From positions 558,001-622,000 of the forward strand of contig BSBN01001751.1 in NCBI GenBank assembly GCA_027924645.1: DNA of 64,000 nt, written 5' to 3'. Below, in pieces: positions 33,922 through 45,189 of the stretch; positions within the stretch are counted from its first letter, which is position 1, and the number at the start of each line of letters is the position of its first letter. The notes under the pieces were generated by a model. The model made no database searches. It saw nothing but the letters and a program-made list of their open reading frames with translations, and had not been told where the DNA came from. The translations under genes were made by a program, and so were the position numbers. Source of the stretch: Cunninghamia lanceolata (lineage: Eukaryota; Streptophyta; Pinopsida; Cupressales; Cupressaceae).

Positions 33922-36302
33922 ACGTTGAAAGCCACTCTCCTTCCTAACACCTAGTAAACCTTAACCATCAGACAAGGCATTATAACATTACTCATACATA
34001 TTCACTACAAGGTATAATTCCTCTTGCATAACAATTATTCCCATATCCACATGTAAATATAATAATGCAAGGCATTATCCCTCTTGCATATCAACTTGAT
34101 CACAGGGACAACTCACAAATATTGCCCATAACAATACATAAACATTACTCTGTTACAATACTCGATGTCTCCCCATTTTAAAATCTAACACAAAACTCAA
34201 TACAAGATAAATATAATTAGACGAACAACAATACATCCCCCAAGGAAATACATTCATCACTCCCATTATCTTTTATCCCAGACATAACTAGAGACAACAT
34301 ATCATCATAAATCCAATACATAAAACACTATACTTGAAAACAAACCACATTATCCTATGCCTCTGGACTGACACCCAAACAACTTGCACAGTGGACCCCA
34401 TTACAACCAATAATCTCATCCAGAGAATATTACATTACAAAACATATTAACAATTTAACCAAAACTTCATTATACCTCATACTAAATTTGAGCCACACAA
34501 CCGTTACAACATCATACTACCAGAACACCTATCCACATGTTCAAAACACGGCATACTTTGACCACTAGCAATTTATCATATAACGACAACAAGAATTCTT
34601 AAATTCATGCAGTTTAAATTTAATTTCCCATTAGACTTCCTCCCACACATTTTCCAGACGGCTTGGAGATGACAACAATATCATTTGAATTAATAATATT
34701 AAATAATAACATAAATAATAACCATAACAATAATAATAAATTCAATGGAATATAAGATAGTAAATACTTTTCATCCAAGGAACATTAAATGAACAAAATA
34801 AATTTAATATGACAATTAGTTATTCAACAATGCCTCTAAAATACTATAACCTACTTAGTGCAAGTAAATTATACCTACCCTATTATACATGTCATCATGG
34901 TCCAATGTAATTTGACAATTTGTTTCAAAATCTCTTTTGGCCACAAGGTACGGTCCTCTAAAAATTTCTGCTTATATTTTAGTTAAAATAAATGTTCTAA
35001 CTACGGTTTCAAGTCCTTCTTACTTAGTCTTGTAGACAATACTTCTATAAACCGATATCCCTAAATGCATTAACCTACAGGTGACCAATACATACAAGAT
35101 TGGTTGTTGGCCTTCTTGAAGAAACCCTAAACTTGCCATTACGCTACCAATTAAAGCCATAGTGATTGTGTCAATACACTTTCTGGGTGGCATCTTCATG
35201 TTACCATCGAGGATAGCACAGACAGTTGCACACATACCATCTTCATTTATGCGACTTCAGGATATATGATCATACAATATCTGTGTCTCCGATGCTTATA
35301 GTAGTCTTTGATGCTTGGAATGATGATGACTAAGATCTCAGTGCCAACTCCAATTGTATGATACAACAATCTCAAAGCCTATTCTCCTTCTATCGAAACC
35401 TTCAAGAGAGCAATTCAACCTCCATGAAATGATCGATGGCTTATTGATTGATGGCTGAGTTCCTGAGATGAGATAATGCTAAATAGATGAGCTATTCTTC
35501 CTACTGATGATCCCATTGACACTTATATTCTATGGAGAGCTGTTTTCAATCAAGAGACGCCACAATGTGAGCGGCACCTTCGGACATGAAAGCTGTGAGC
35601 AGTACGTGTCCAAGGGCGAGCCCCGATAGGTCAGCACTGCCAGGCCAACTAGCCACGCAGATCTCCACAACAAAAGACATAATATTGTTATTATTATAAT
35701 TTCAGAGGAAGCGCTAACTCCACATTGATGGAACTATTTAGTCTATGCAGATTGATTTGGATTTGTTCTCAAGATTTAAACTTAAATGCAGGTGTGATTT
35801 GACAGGGTGGATCGCTCTATTGGCAGACATCTCTGCTCACACTAAAACTTACTACAAGATCTATGATTTGATAAACTTGTCTAAGATGTTTTCACTCGCT
35901 ATTTTCCTGTAGAATGCCACAGCATGTAAAAAGCGTTCCAAATAATCTTTTACCATTTACAACAGGTGCAGGGTTTAGGTTTTAGTTGCAAAATGCTTAT
36001 CTTATCAGAGGATTGAGACAACATTAGAACGGGTCAGTTACATTATATTGGCTTATACGTATGATTACACAATTGCAGATTGCAACACTCAATCCATAGT
36101 CTATATTCATTCTCTTTCTAAAATTAAACTAGGGTTCGATTGTCTTCTGGCCAGCTGTAAAACTTTCTGTGTAATTTGTTTTCAGAATATTTCTCATAGA
36201 TGTCTGCTAAAGTTTCTATGCAGGCCACTATTCTATGAACTTGTAGAATCCGGTAGACCATTTAGTCATAGGAGAATGCCTAAATTAACTCATCGGTGCC
36301 TA

Positions 36303-37305
36303 CTAAAAAGCTCCCTCATTTTCTGAGGGACAGCTGCAAGAGAATTGCATGGGGTTCATTTTATACGAAATCACTTCTAAAATCTCTGTGCAGCACGTTT
36401 TGAAAGAAGTTGATAATCCCTCCTGCTCAAACAAGAATTGTACAAGAGTAGCAAGCCTAAATGCAAACCTACACTTGCTCTCCTCCTCCCTCTTGCATTT
36501 CACCCACGCATATGCTGGTGAGGGCCCAATAAGCCTTCTGAAAAATGTGTAGTTAAGAGGCTCCAAACTCTGAAGAGAAATGATTAGAGCCACTGAAAGT
36601 CCTCTCCACTCATTGCCAGCGGCTTTTCATTACTCTGTAAGCGTAGTGAAAAAGCAAATGCTTTTCATTTGTGTGGCCATCTTCTAATCTTTTGGGCTGT
36701 CTGTGTCTGTAACCATTTATAATTGCCTTTAATAATCTGGTTGCTCGTAGCTGCGTATCGTGCGATACGCCGAATGTATTGACTCGAACGTACCCGTACA
36801 TCTTCTTTTATACATAGGACACTTTGATCTAAAATACCTTTCAGATTATTTGGAGATGTTACAAATTCAATGAATGTAGAGAAATTAAGAGACTCCGTCT
36901 GTTTTATCCAAGCCCTTGCATCTCCCTTCCACATAGACTCCATTGAATTGAACATTTCGGTCTGGTCTCGAAATGCCCCATAATATGGAGTAGCCGAAAC
37001 CACCTGTGAGGAATTTGGAGCATGAAATGGAGAAAGGCTGTGAACTACGGTATTGATGAGCTAGAGAGAACCTGTTCCCAGCACAATATATTTGCCTTGT
37101 GTCATGGCGTTTCCTACCAGCTCGTGAATGGCATGAATCTATTTCTCTAATTCAGGAGATGTGAGTGAATATTCTAAGCCATCGTTTACATCGTAGCTCA
37201 TTCGATACCAGGCTGATACTACAGTTGCTCCTGCTTCTGCATTTGCAATCCAGAAGGGCTCTAAGAATATGGGATCTCCTCTGGCTTTGATAACATTGAC
37301 CTTTC
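36303..37305 (-). pseudogene. Captured TAA1/TAR-like aminotransferase (Alliinase_C) fragment
   Basis: Minus-strand translation from about 37305 gives KARGDPIFLEPFW, VSAWYRMSYDVND, ELVGNAMTQGKYIVLGTGS, VVSATPYYGAFRD, MWKGDARAW and FVTSPNN, then in other frames VNTFGVSHDTQLRATRLLK, YAYRVMKSRW and IGPSPAYAWVKCK. This is the order and spacing of tryptophan aminotransferase TAA1/TAR and alliinase proteins, PLP enzymes; TAA1/TAR make indole-3-pyruvate in auxin synthesis. The stretch between SPNN and VNTFGV is only about 25 codons, so the HDLAYYWP and active-site lysine segment is missing. In-frame TAG codons occur (one at GTGSL-stop, where the family has Gln) plus two frame changes. It lies in the middle of the solo LTR, absent from element C LTRs, in the LTR's sense orientation. 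Confidence 0.85.
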
Positions 37306-38163
37306 AGGTGATGTCTACTTCAGAAATCAAGCTGTGCCTACGACCCATTATCAGTATAATCATTGGTTGTAGAAGCGCTAGTTTAGAAGACCCAATTGTT
37401 GACAGATGAGGCAACCTATAAACAGTTTTTTGATGTATTCTTATACGCCGTGGAGTACTATTGTAACTCATCAATCTAATCTGTTATTTGGAACAAGAAT
37501 ATCAAAGTTTTGATTGCGCAGAAATGAATCGTTTCTGATTGCTTTAATGTCTTTGTTGTTTATTGAAGATAAAAATAAACTTTACAAAATGATCTATCAG
37601 TTAAGAATGTCAAATGCCAATCTGATGCCTTAGTTGCTAGGTTTCACGACACTCCAGAGGTGTTCCACATAGCATGGAAAAGATATTACATATCCAGTCG
37701 CTGGCACTAAAATAGTGAGAAGGTTGCAGTGTGGGGATAACCTATTGTCAGATGTATGAATGTTTAGGCAAATGGAGTAGAAGGGGGCCAAATAAACGAT
37801 GAAATTCTTTGAGCCAAAAATGATTTGTAAACCCTATGAGTTGCACTATTTAAACGTAGACAAAGCAGCTTACAGAAATGAACAACCGGGTTCAAGATTT
37901 GGTGGGGAAAACTCAGAATACAAGCTGATTGCAGGTTAGGGTATATCATAAAGTGGATATTCAACCAACACACCGTTTGGAATGAAATAAACAACAACAA
38001 CATTTACAGATTCAGAATAAGATTCAGAGATTAGGCATTCGGTGGAACCTGGCTGCGATGTCGATTCGACAATACCGTTCCAACTGCTGCATTCCAAGCT
38101 TTTCCTTGTCTTCTTTCCTGCTCTTCTACCTGCAATTCCCCCCCTTTGCTTCTACAAGCTTCT

Positions 38164-38171
38164 CTTTTATA
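38164..38171 (-). promoter_or_regulatory. Candidate TATA box in solo LTR
   Basis: Minus strand TATAAAAG, 3' of a GGAAGGGACTGTGT segment. If used, transcripts would run through the aminotransferase fragment in sense. An alternative (TA)n box lies at about 38936-38950, a position shared with element C LTRs. Confidence 0.35.
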
Positions 38172-39335
38172 ACACAGTCCCTTCCTTCTTCCAAGGGACT
38201 CGGCACGTGATCCCGTGCATCTCCCCCCTCGAGCTATATTTTATTTAATTTAATGATCCCAAAAAGTTATTTATTTATTTTATTTTATTTAATTTTTTTA
38301 AATGTAAACACATAATTCCCGACAACATTTAATGACTTTATAGCCGACCAACCATATTGTATTTAATAAAGTTATAACATTACAACAATCTATAATTGTA
38401 CAACTATATATTAATTTATTTTATTAATTTAGTTGTAAATCACTAATTACAACATAACTTACAACTATTTAATTTATTTATATATTTATTGTAAATAATA
38501 TTATATTAAATAATACAAAATTCCTTACAATCTTTATTTAACAACTATACTTCTATAAAAATAATAATTTATTTATGACAATTATTAACAACTGTCGGCA
38601 TTATGCTCAATATTATCTTTTATAAATATATTTAATATCAACATTATAATTTCCGTAATATGATTCTAATTAAAGCACAACGACACCTTACACACTTAGA
38701 CACTTTCTAACCTAGTTAGACTCCAAGGTGCAATATTACCTGTCTGCAAGTCATGATCGAATGACAGACAATGACCAAAAGGATAAACTGACAACCAGAC
38801 AACACTGACATGGGACCTCACATTAACTCCAAACAACTAATCCATTGGTGAAGGCACGCTCAGACCTGTAATTAGGTGGAGTCGATGCCTAGTACCTGCA
38901 TCCTGCAGCAACGCACGGTTAACCATAACAAGATATATATATATATATACATCACATGCAGTCCTATAGTGAATGGAAATCGCAGTGGGGTAGGGTACTC
39001 GAGAGCGAGTAATACAACACTGTTCCATTCACGTTTATGTATAAACACGTAACAAGTTTGAGCAAGATTTCTGATTACTAGTCAACAACATAAAACATTC
39101 AATCCTCCTACAATCCAATATCGCGATTTACATCAAAACATCTGTAACATCTAGTTCATTTATCAAATTCTAAAACATAAAATAATAGAATCCAACATCA
39201 ACAACTGTTATCATAACAATCAGGTTCATAATGAATTAGCAAAATAACAAGAGATCCATCATCTACGGTCTAAGACACTATCATAAAGTCTAAGCAAACA
39301 TCAATCTGATGGACGACAAGATGAGGGGCACTACA

Positions 39336-39481
39336 GTGAGGGAAATAGTGATGAAGAGGATGAGAATATTAAAAGTCTCTCCTCCAAAAAGAAAGGAAGA
39401 CCTCTTGGGTTGAAGAACAAAAAAAAGATTGGAGACCATGCGGGTCTCTCTACTAGATCTAACAATCCTAGTTCCTCATGA
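39336..39481 (+). pseudogene. LINE ORF1, C-terminal basic tail
   Basis: After the solo LTR the same ORF1 frame resumes as EGNSDEEDENIKSL followed by the basic tail KKKGRPLGLKNKKK and ends with TGA 39479-39481. The stop overlaps the ORF2 ATG (39478-39480) as ATGA, which suggests ORF2 translation by termination-reinitiation. Confidence 0.75.
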
Positions 39482-42400
39482 AGATCTTGTCTTGAAACGT
39501 GAGAGGCCTTGAGTCTCCTGATTGCAAGTTTATTGTTAAGAAGTCTATTAATATGCACAATAATCTTGATTCCCTGATGCTGCATGAAATTAAAGTAGTT
39601 GGTTTTGCTCTTGATCTTGCTCTTGATTTCATTTGGAGGGATGCTTCTTTTGAATGGAAAGGTTCAGAAAAAATCTGTTGGGATAGATTTAAAAAAGATT
39701 TTAATCTCTTTGACCCCTTTTATGATCATGCTTGTGATAATTCTGTCCTTAATTACACTTGGTGCAATTTTCAGCAGGGTGTCAATCATATTTATTCTAG
39801 ACTAGATAGATTCTACGCCAATCTTGATTTCTTCTCCTTCTTTTCCTCTGCCTCCTCACCTGCCATTGCTGTTCATCCTTCTAGTCTTTCTGATCACTAC
39901 CTCATATCTGCTACCATCAATTATAGAAATGCCATCCCTCCTTCTGCCCCTCGCTCTAGGAAGTTTATTCTTAATACTTCTCTGCTTGATGATCAAAATG
40001 TTCTGATTGCCATCAAAATGGTTAGACTTTTTAACCTGAATAATAAGAATATTTTGCACATAACTAGATGGAATACCAATATTGAGTCTTGGCAAAAGGT
40101 CTTTCAGACTTTTGGTCAGAAAAAAGCTAAGGATTTTAGAAGAGTGGAAAACTCTTTATCTGAGCATCTTCTTTCCCTGGAAGCCAATATCCAAACCCAA
40201 CCTACTTCTTCTATTCTGGCTGAGCAAGTTTCTCTTGCTAGAAATAAGCTTAGAAAACATCAGCAAGCTAAAATTAAAGGAGCCTCCATCAGATCTTGAA
40301 ATCAATGGCTGCAATTTGGGGATAAAGGATCAAAATTTTTCTTTAATTTCTTAAAACAAAAACATGCAAAGGAGAGAATTGATAGGATTATCGTTGACGA
40401 CAGAGAGCTTCTCTCTCTTCATGACATTATTAATGCCTTTGGGGAATTTTATTCCAATCTCTTCTCATCTGAAGATTCTTCTAACTCTGTTGATATTAGA
40501 AACCGCTGCATGAACCTTATTCCTACCAAGATTTCTGAAGAAGACTCTATTCAGCTTCAAAATATGGTTTCCCCTCAGGAGATTGCTAATGCTATTTGTA
40601 AGCTTAAGGATGATAAAGCTCCGGGTCCTGACGGGCTTCCTGCTGAATTCTATAAGACTAACATTGATTGGATCACTCGGGACCTTTATAATTTATAATC
40701 TGAATCTTTTGAAAATGGTTCCTTGGGGTCCTCTATTAATACTGGCATCATTAAGCTCATCCCCAAGGCTGGTGACAAGGCTCTTATCAAGAATTGGCAG
40801 CCTATTACATTGCTTAATGTTTCATACAAGATTCTTGCTAAAGTCTTGGCCACCAGACTTGAAAAAGTTCTTCCTAAATTTATTCGTCCCACTCAGACTG
40901 GGTTCATTAAAGGCAGATACATTTTGGAAAATTTAATCACCAGTTGGGAAACTATGGAATGGGCTAAGACTTCTAATCAAGATACTGCTATGTTGCTTGT
41001 TGATTTTGAGAAGGCTTATGACAGAATTGAGTGGGACTTCATTGTTAAAATGCTCAAAGCTTTCGATTTTCCTCCTAACTTCAGTAGTTATGTTAAAGTT
41101 TTGCTTGCTGATGCCTCTGCTCTTATTGAAGTTAATGGTAATCTTTCACAACCTATTATGCTTTCTCGTTCCATTAGGCAAGGATGCCCTCTTGCTCCTG
41201 CCCTTTTTGTCATTGCCTCTGATGCTCTTTTTTATCTTCTTCAGGATGATTCCCTCTCTCCTAGAGTTCATGGGATTACCCTTCCTGATAATTCTGAACT
41301 TTTAAACATTCAGTTTGCCGATGATACCTCTCTTTTTTTGGAGCTTTCTCAACATAATATTTATTGTCTTAATCAAAAACTTGAGCTTTTTGGGAAAGCC
41401 TTAGGAGCTCGCGTTTCTAGCTCCAAATCTATTATGCTTGGCTGGAAAGAGACTTCTCCTGACTGGTTGAATCAGTTTGGTTATTCATGGGGTGGGCCTC
41501 ATAAGATTGTCAGATATCTTGGTATTCCCTTTTCTGTTGCTCCTTCTCTCAAGGATATGTGGGGGTGGGTCAAGGACAAGATCATTAATAAACTGAATAA
41601 TTGGAATCATAAGACTCTCTCACTTGCTGGAAGGGCTCAATTGTGTCAAAAAATCTTATCTTCTTACAGTATATATTACTCATCCGCTTGGATGTTTAGT
41701 AACTACCAGATCTTTGAAATTCAAAAGGTTATTCGCAACTTCCTATGGTCGAATGGTAAAGGAAAGAGAAAGACTCACATGGTGAAATGGAACTGGTGTC
41801 ATCTGGATAAAAAAGTTGGTGCCCTCGGACTTAAAGATCTTAGATTGCAAGGAATCTCCCTTGCTTCCAAATGGATCTTCCAGGCCTTTGAGGGTAACGA
41901 GCCTTGGAAGGTCCTTATTAGAAATAACATCCAGTGTAGTGTCCCAAAACAAGCTAAATCCTAAAAAGGTCTTCCTTTCTGTGATTTGGTGGCTGGCCAT
42001 TTTGCTGTTTCCATTCAAGGGACCTGGGTCTTTAGATCCATTTGGAAGGCTTGGGAGATGGTCCAAGGTTTCATTGACAACTCTAGTTTTGATTATCAGT
42101 ATGCTATTCATGGAGAGCGCTCTATTTGGTGGAACCTTACCAACTCTGATAAGCCTCTTGCTCTTACCAAAGGATGTTCTGCTAGATCTTGGAATGCTAA
42201 GGGCATCAAATGCATTATGGATATCATGGAACATAACACTCTTATTAGCTGGAACAGTCTGTCCAGAATGTATGATCTTCCTAATTCTCAAATTAGAACT
42301 TATAATTTAATTAAGAATGCTTGTGCCTCCTTAAATCTTCCTAGAAGTACTGATGTGGATTCTCATCGTTACCTATCTTTTAGATGGAGAGATGGGTCCC

Positions 42401-43221
42401 TGCTAACAAAAATTAAAGCCAAAGACATATACAAGTTTCTCAACATTGGCACTGCTGTGACTAATCATATTAACAAAATTTGGTATTGTAATCTCAGTTC
42501 CACTGAATGGCAAAAATCCTTTGACATTTTATGGAAATCCCCTATTCCTCCTAAAGTTAAATGTTTTAAATGGCAGCTCCTGCTTGATAAGCTTCCTGTT
42601 AGAAATCATCTTACTGGTTATGATACTTGTTCTATTTGCAGAGTTCCTGAAACTATGAGGCATATATTTTTTGATTGTAATTTTGCAAAAGAAATTTGGT
42701 TAATGTTTGGAATTTCTATTACTAAACATGTCTATACTATTGAGATTGTTACTAGCTTTATACAAGGATTGAGAAAAGACGCTAACCTTTTTTGGCATAT
42801 TCTTTCATCTTTCATTCTTTGGTTCATATGGAAATTTAGAAATGAAGCTAAATTTCAAGGCATTGATAGAAGTCTTACTGGGTTTTACAGAAAACTCACT
42901 CATTTTAAGATTGCCTCTTAGGTTTGCTGCATTATGAATCTAGAACGTGATAAGCTTATGAGATTTCTTAAAGATGGACACGCCTCGAGGTTTATATATG
43001 AGATGAAGCATGGATATGAATGGGCCAGTATCTTAGAAGACAAAAATACTTTTGACAAAGCCCTTGATAACCTGATTAAAGAGATTAGAGACAATGGTAC
43101 CCCTCCTTATGAGAAACTAGATATGTATGCTCAGAATCTGGACAGGAAGAAGGTGGTCTGGTTGGAAGGACCGCAAGGGTGGACGACCTGGTTGGAAAAC
43201 CGGGATGATATTCTTACTTAG
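39478..43221 (+). pseudogene. LINE ORF2: endonuclease, reverse transcriptase, zf-RVT
   Basis: One frame of 1248 codons with five stops (TGA 39493, TGA 40297, TAA 40696, TAA 41962, TAG 42919) and no frameshift. It starts MKILS, stop, NVRGLESP, so Trp of the endonuclease WNVRG motif is TGA. Endonuclease motifs LHEIK, YSRLDRFY and SLSDHY are present, but the interval between the first two is short, suggesting an internal deletion that removed GDFN. RT motifs: KAPGPDGLPAEFYK, LLVDFEKAYDRIEW, SIRQGCPLAPALFV and the catalytic NIQFADDTSLFL. A zf-RVT domain (WKSPIPPKVKCFKWQLLLDK, CSICRVPETMRHIFFDC) and an unfamiliar 100-residue tail follow. The enzyme would nick target DNA and prime reverse transcription. 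Confidence 0.9.
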
Positions 43222-43365
43222 CTGCTTGGTTACTCTCTCCTTTTGTATCTCTGTACTATTTATTATCTGATTTTGATACTCTAGTTTGACCCCTTGGGCT
43301 AGCTATTTGCCCTTGGGTCTCTGTTGTATATTTGATACTTTGAACTCTCGATGATTAAAAAAAAA

Positions 43366-45189
43366 TATTATAGTATATATAATCTTTTATATATATATAT
43401 ATATATAATAAAATAACAAATATTTTTGGAATATTAAATATATAAATATACAATGTTACAATATATTATTATTTTAAAAATACATTAAATAATATACAAT
43501 ATATATTATTATAATAGATATTATATTATATATAATATAAATATATGATTTACAATATAATATTATTTTAAAAATATATTAAATAACTGGCATAATATTA
43601 AATATACTATATAACAATAAACATAATTATATTAGATAATATATATAAAACAAGTATAATTAAAAATTTTAAAAAGGGCTTTTTAGATATTATATATAAA
43701 ACAAGTATAATTAAGTATAAATGCTTTTGGATTAAATTGTGTGTATTTCTTTGCTTCAACATTTGGGATCACATACAGTGATCCATCATCGGATCATAAT
43801 TTTGGATTATATATAAAAATGCTACCAGATTTGGTTTAAAATTTCAAAAAGGGCTTTTTAGATATTATATATAAAACAAGTATAATTAAGTTATAAATAA
43901 ATATAAATAGTAAAGATATAATATGCTTAATTTAAATATACAATGTTATACTATTTAAAATATATGATATATAATATTATTTTATAATATTGTATAAAAA
44001 GGAATCACAAAAAAAATATACATGAAATAAACAGAATAAGAAAACTATATTAAATATTGTAAATAAATAATATATACGTAAAATCTCATATTATATAAAA
44101 TTAAAATATTAATAACTTGAAAAATATACATAAAACTTTTATATATAATCCAACTATTCATGTATAACATTTAAATATAAATATGTATTTAAAAATTTAT
44201 AAATATAAATAATATTTTCAATTTTTAAATTCATAATTTCATAAAATATGGCTATCATTGGAAGAGTTTTAAAAATTTAATATTAAAAAAGAAGATCTCC
44301 TAAATATCATTTAAATAATATTTGAATGTAAAATGTGAGAGAATAATCCCTGCACTTAAATTTTGTTTCTAAATTATATTGTTCATTCAAAATAAAAATA
44401 TACCGTTGCTTAGAAATCAATGAGTATTTCGAAATTTAAAAAGAAATTCAAGGACACTATATATTTTTAATCATATTAAATAAAACTCATTAGGAAATAT
44501 AGATTAAAGAGAAAAAAATACATAGGTATTAGTAGAAGCAAAAGGTGCTATGAGCAATATAGTACTACTTACAGTTAAGACATGTCTTCTTAACAGGAAT
44601 CTCCTTGTGTGTACCATGTAATTTTATTTTATTTATTGTTATTATTATTAGTTTTGTATTACAACTTGCATTAGACCCGTATCAAACTATCAACACCTCA
44701 TATTCAAAGGCAATTTGGAAATTATCTCCGGGCAAATACATCCTATTCAGGGAAACCGACTTAGTGCCATTCAACTGTGGATTTCAATGCAGTTTAAAAT
44801 TTCAAAAAGGGCTTTGAAGAGCCAGGACGGGAAAAAAAATGCTACTGGACACACGGAAAACTCACAATGAAAAAGGAGGTAAACGAAATTCGTGGCAGAT
44901 GACATTTAAATGACCCAAGACTTATTCTGACACGATTTTTTCTCGGCGTGATTTTTGTTAAACAAAGTCAGTCAACCGGAAAATGGCAACGGAAAATGAA
45001 GTCAGTCAACCGGAAAATGGTGACGGAAAATGAAGTCAGTCAACCAGAAAATGGTGACAGAAAATGAAGAGTGGGGAAAAAATGGCCACGTAAAATGAGT
45101 GTTTCAATCCTCTGTCTATGTACTCAGAGGACTTAGACCATCAATTTACATTCAACCTATCTACATTCCCCACATAAGTAGATGAATGA
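43366..45189. other. AT-rich spacer between LINE and element C
   Basis: No gene. Two direct copies of an AAGGGCTTTTTAGATATT-containing segment about 55 bp long at 43672-43725 and 43850-43903, with a truncated third at 44795-44815. The last 200 bp hold a 34-bp repeat and the AATGA target of element C. Confidence 0.7.
44967..45068 (+). repeat. 34-bp tandem repeat, three copies
   Basis: Units at 44967-45000, 45001-45034 and 45035-45068, each GTCAGTCAACCGGAAAATGG-like with a few substitutions. Confidence 0.9.

Larger units (their letters stand above)
32874..39335 (-). mobile_element. 6462-bp solo LTR related to element C family
   Basis: Begins TGTAACGCC and ends GGGGCACTACA on the plus strand, the same ends as the LTRs of element C, and is flanked by a perfect 5-bp duplication GTGAG (32869-32873, 39336-39340). 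No internal region is present, so it is a solo LTR left by recombination between the two LTRs. Left and right parts align with element C LTRs (for example the GTGGAACCCTAAGGTCCACC block and the GAGGCACGCTCAGACCT-like block), while the middle carries extra DNA including the aminotransferase fragment. Sense strand is minus. Confidence 0.92.
18866..43365 (+). mobile_element. L1-type LINE, split by two nested LTR insertions
   Basis: Three LINE pieces: 18866-19429, 31660-32873 and 39341-43365, about 5.8 kb once the two insertions are removed. The 5' piece has a GC-richer leader with AGGAGGAGA motifs before ORF1. The 3' end is a run of nine A residues (43357-43365). ORF1 is an RNA-binding protein, ORF2 an endonuclease/reverse transcriptase; both are interrupted by stops. 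The left limit is inferred from the composition change; no target-site duplication was found. Confidence 0.85.

Noticed and set aside
32874..39335. Solo LTR read as a non-LTR host gene region because of the aminotransferase fragment
   Set aside because: LTR ends, GTGAG target duplication and homology to element C LTRs on both sides show that the fragment lies inside an LTR.
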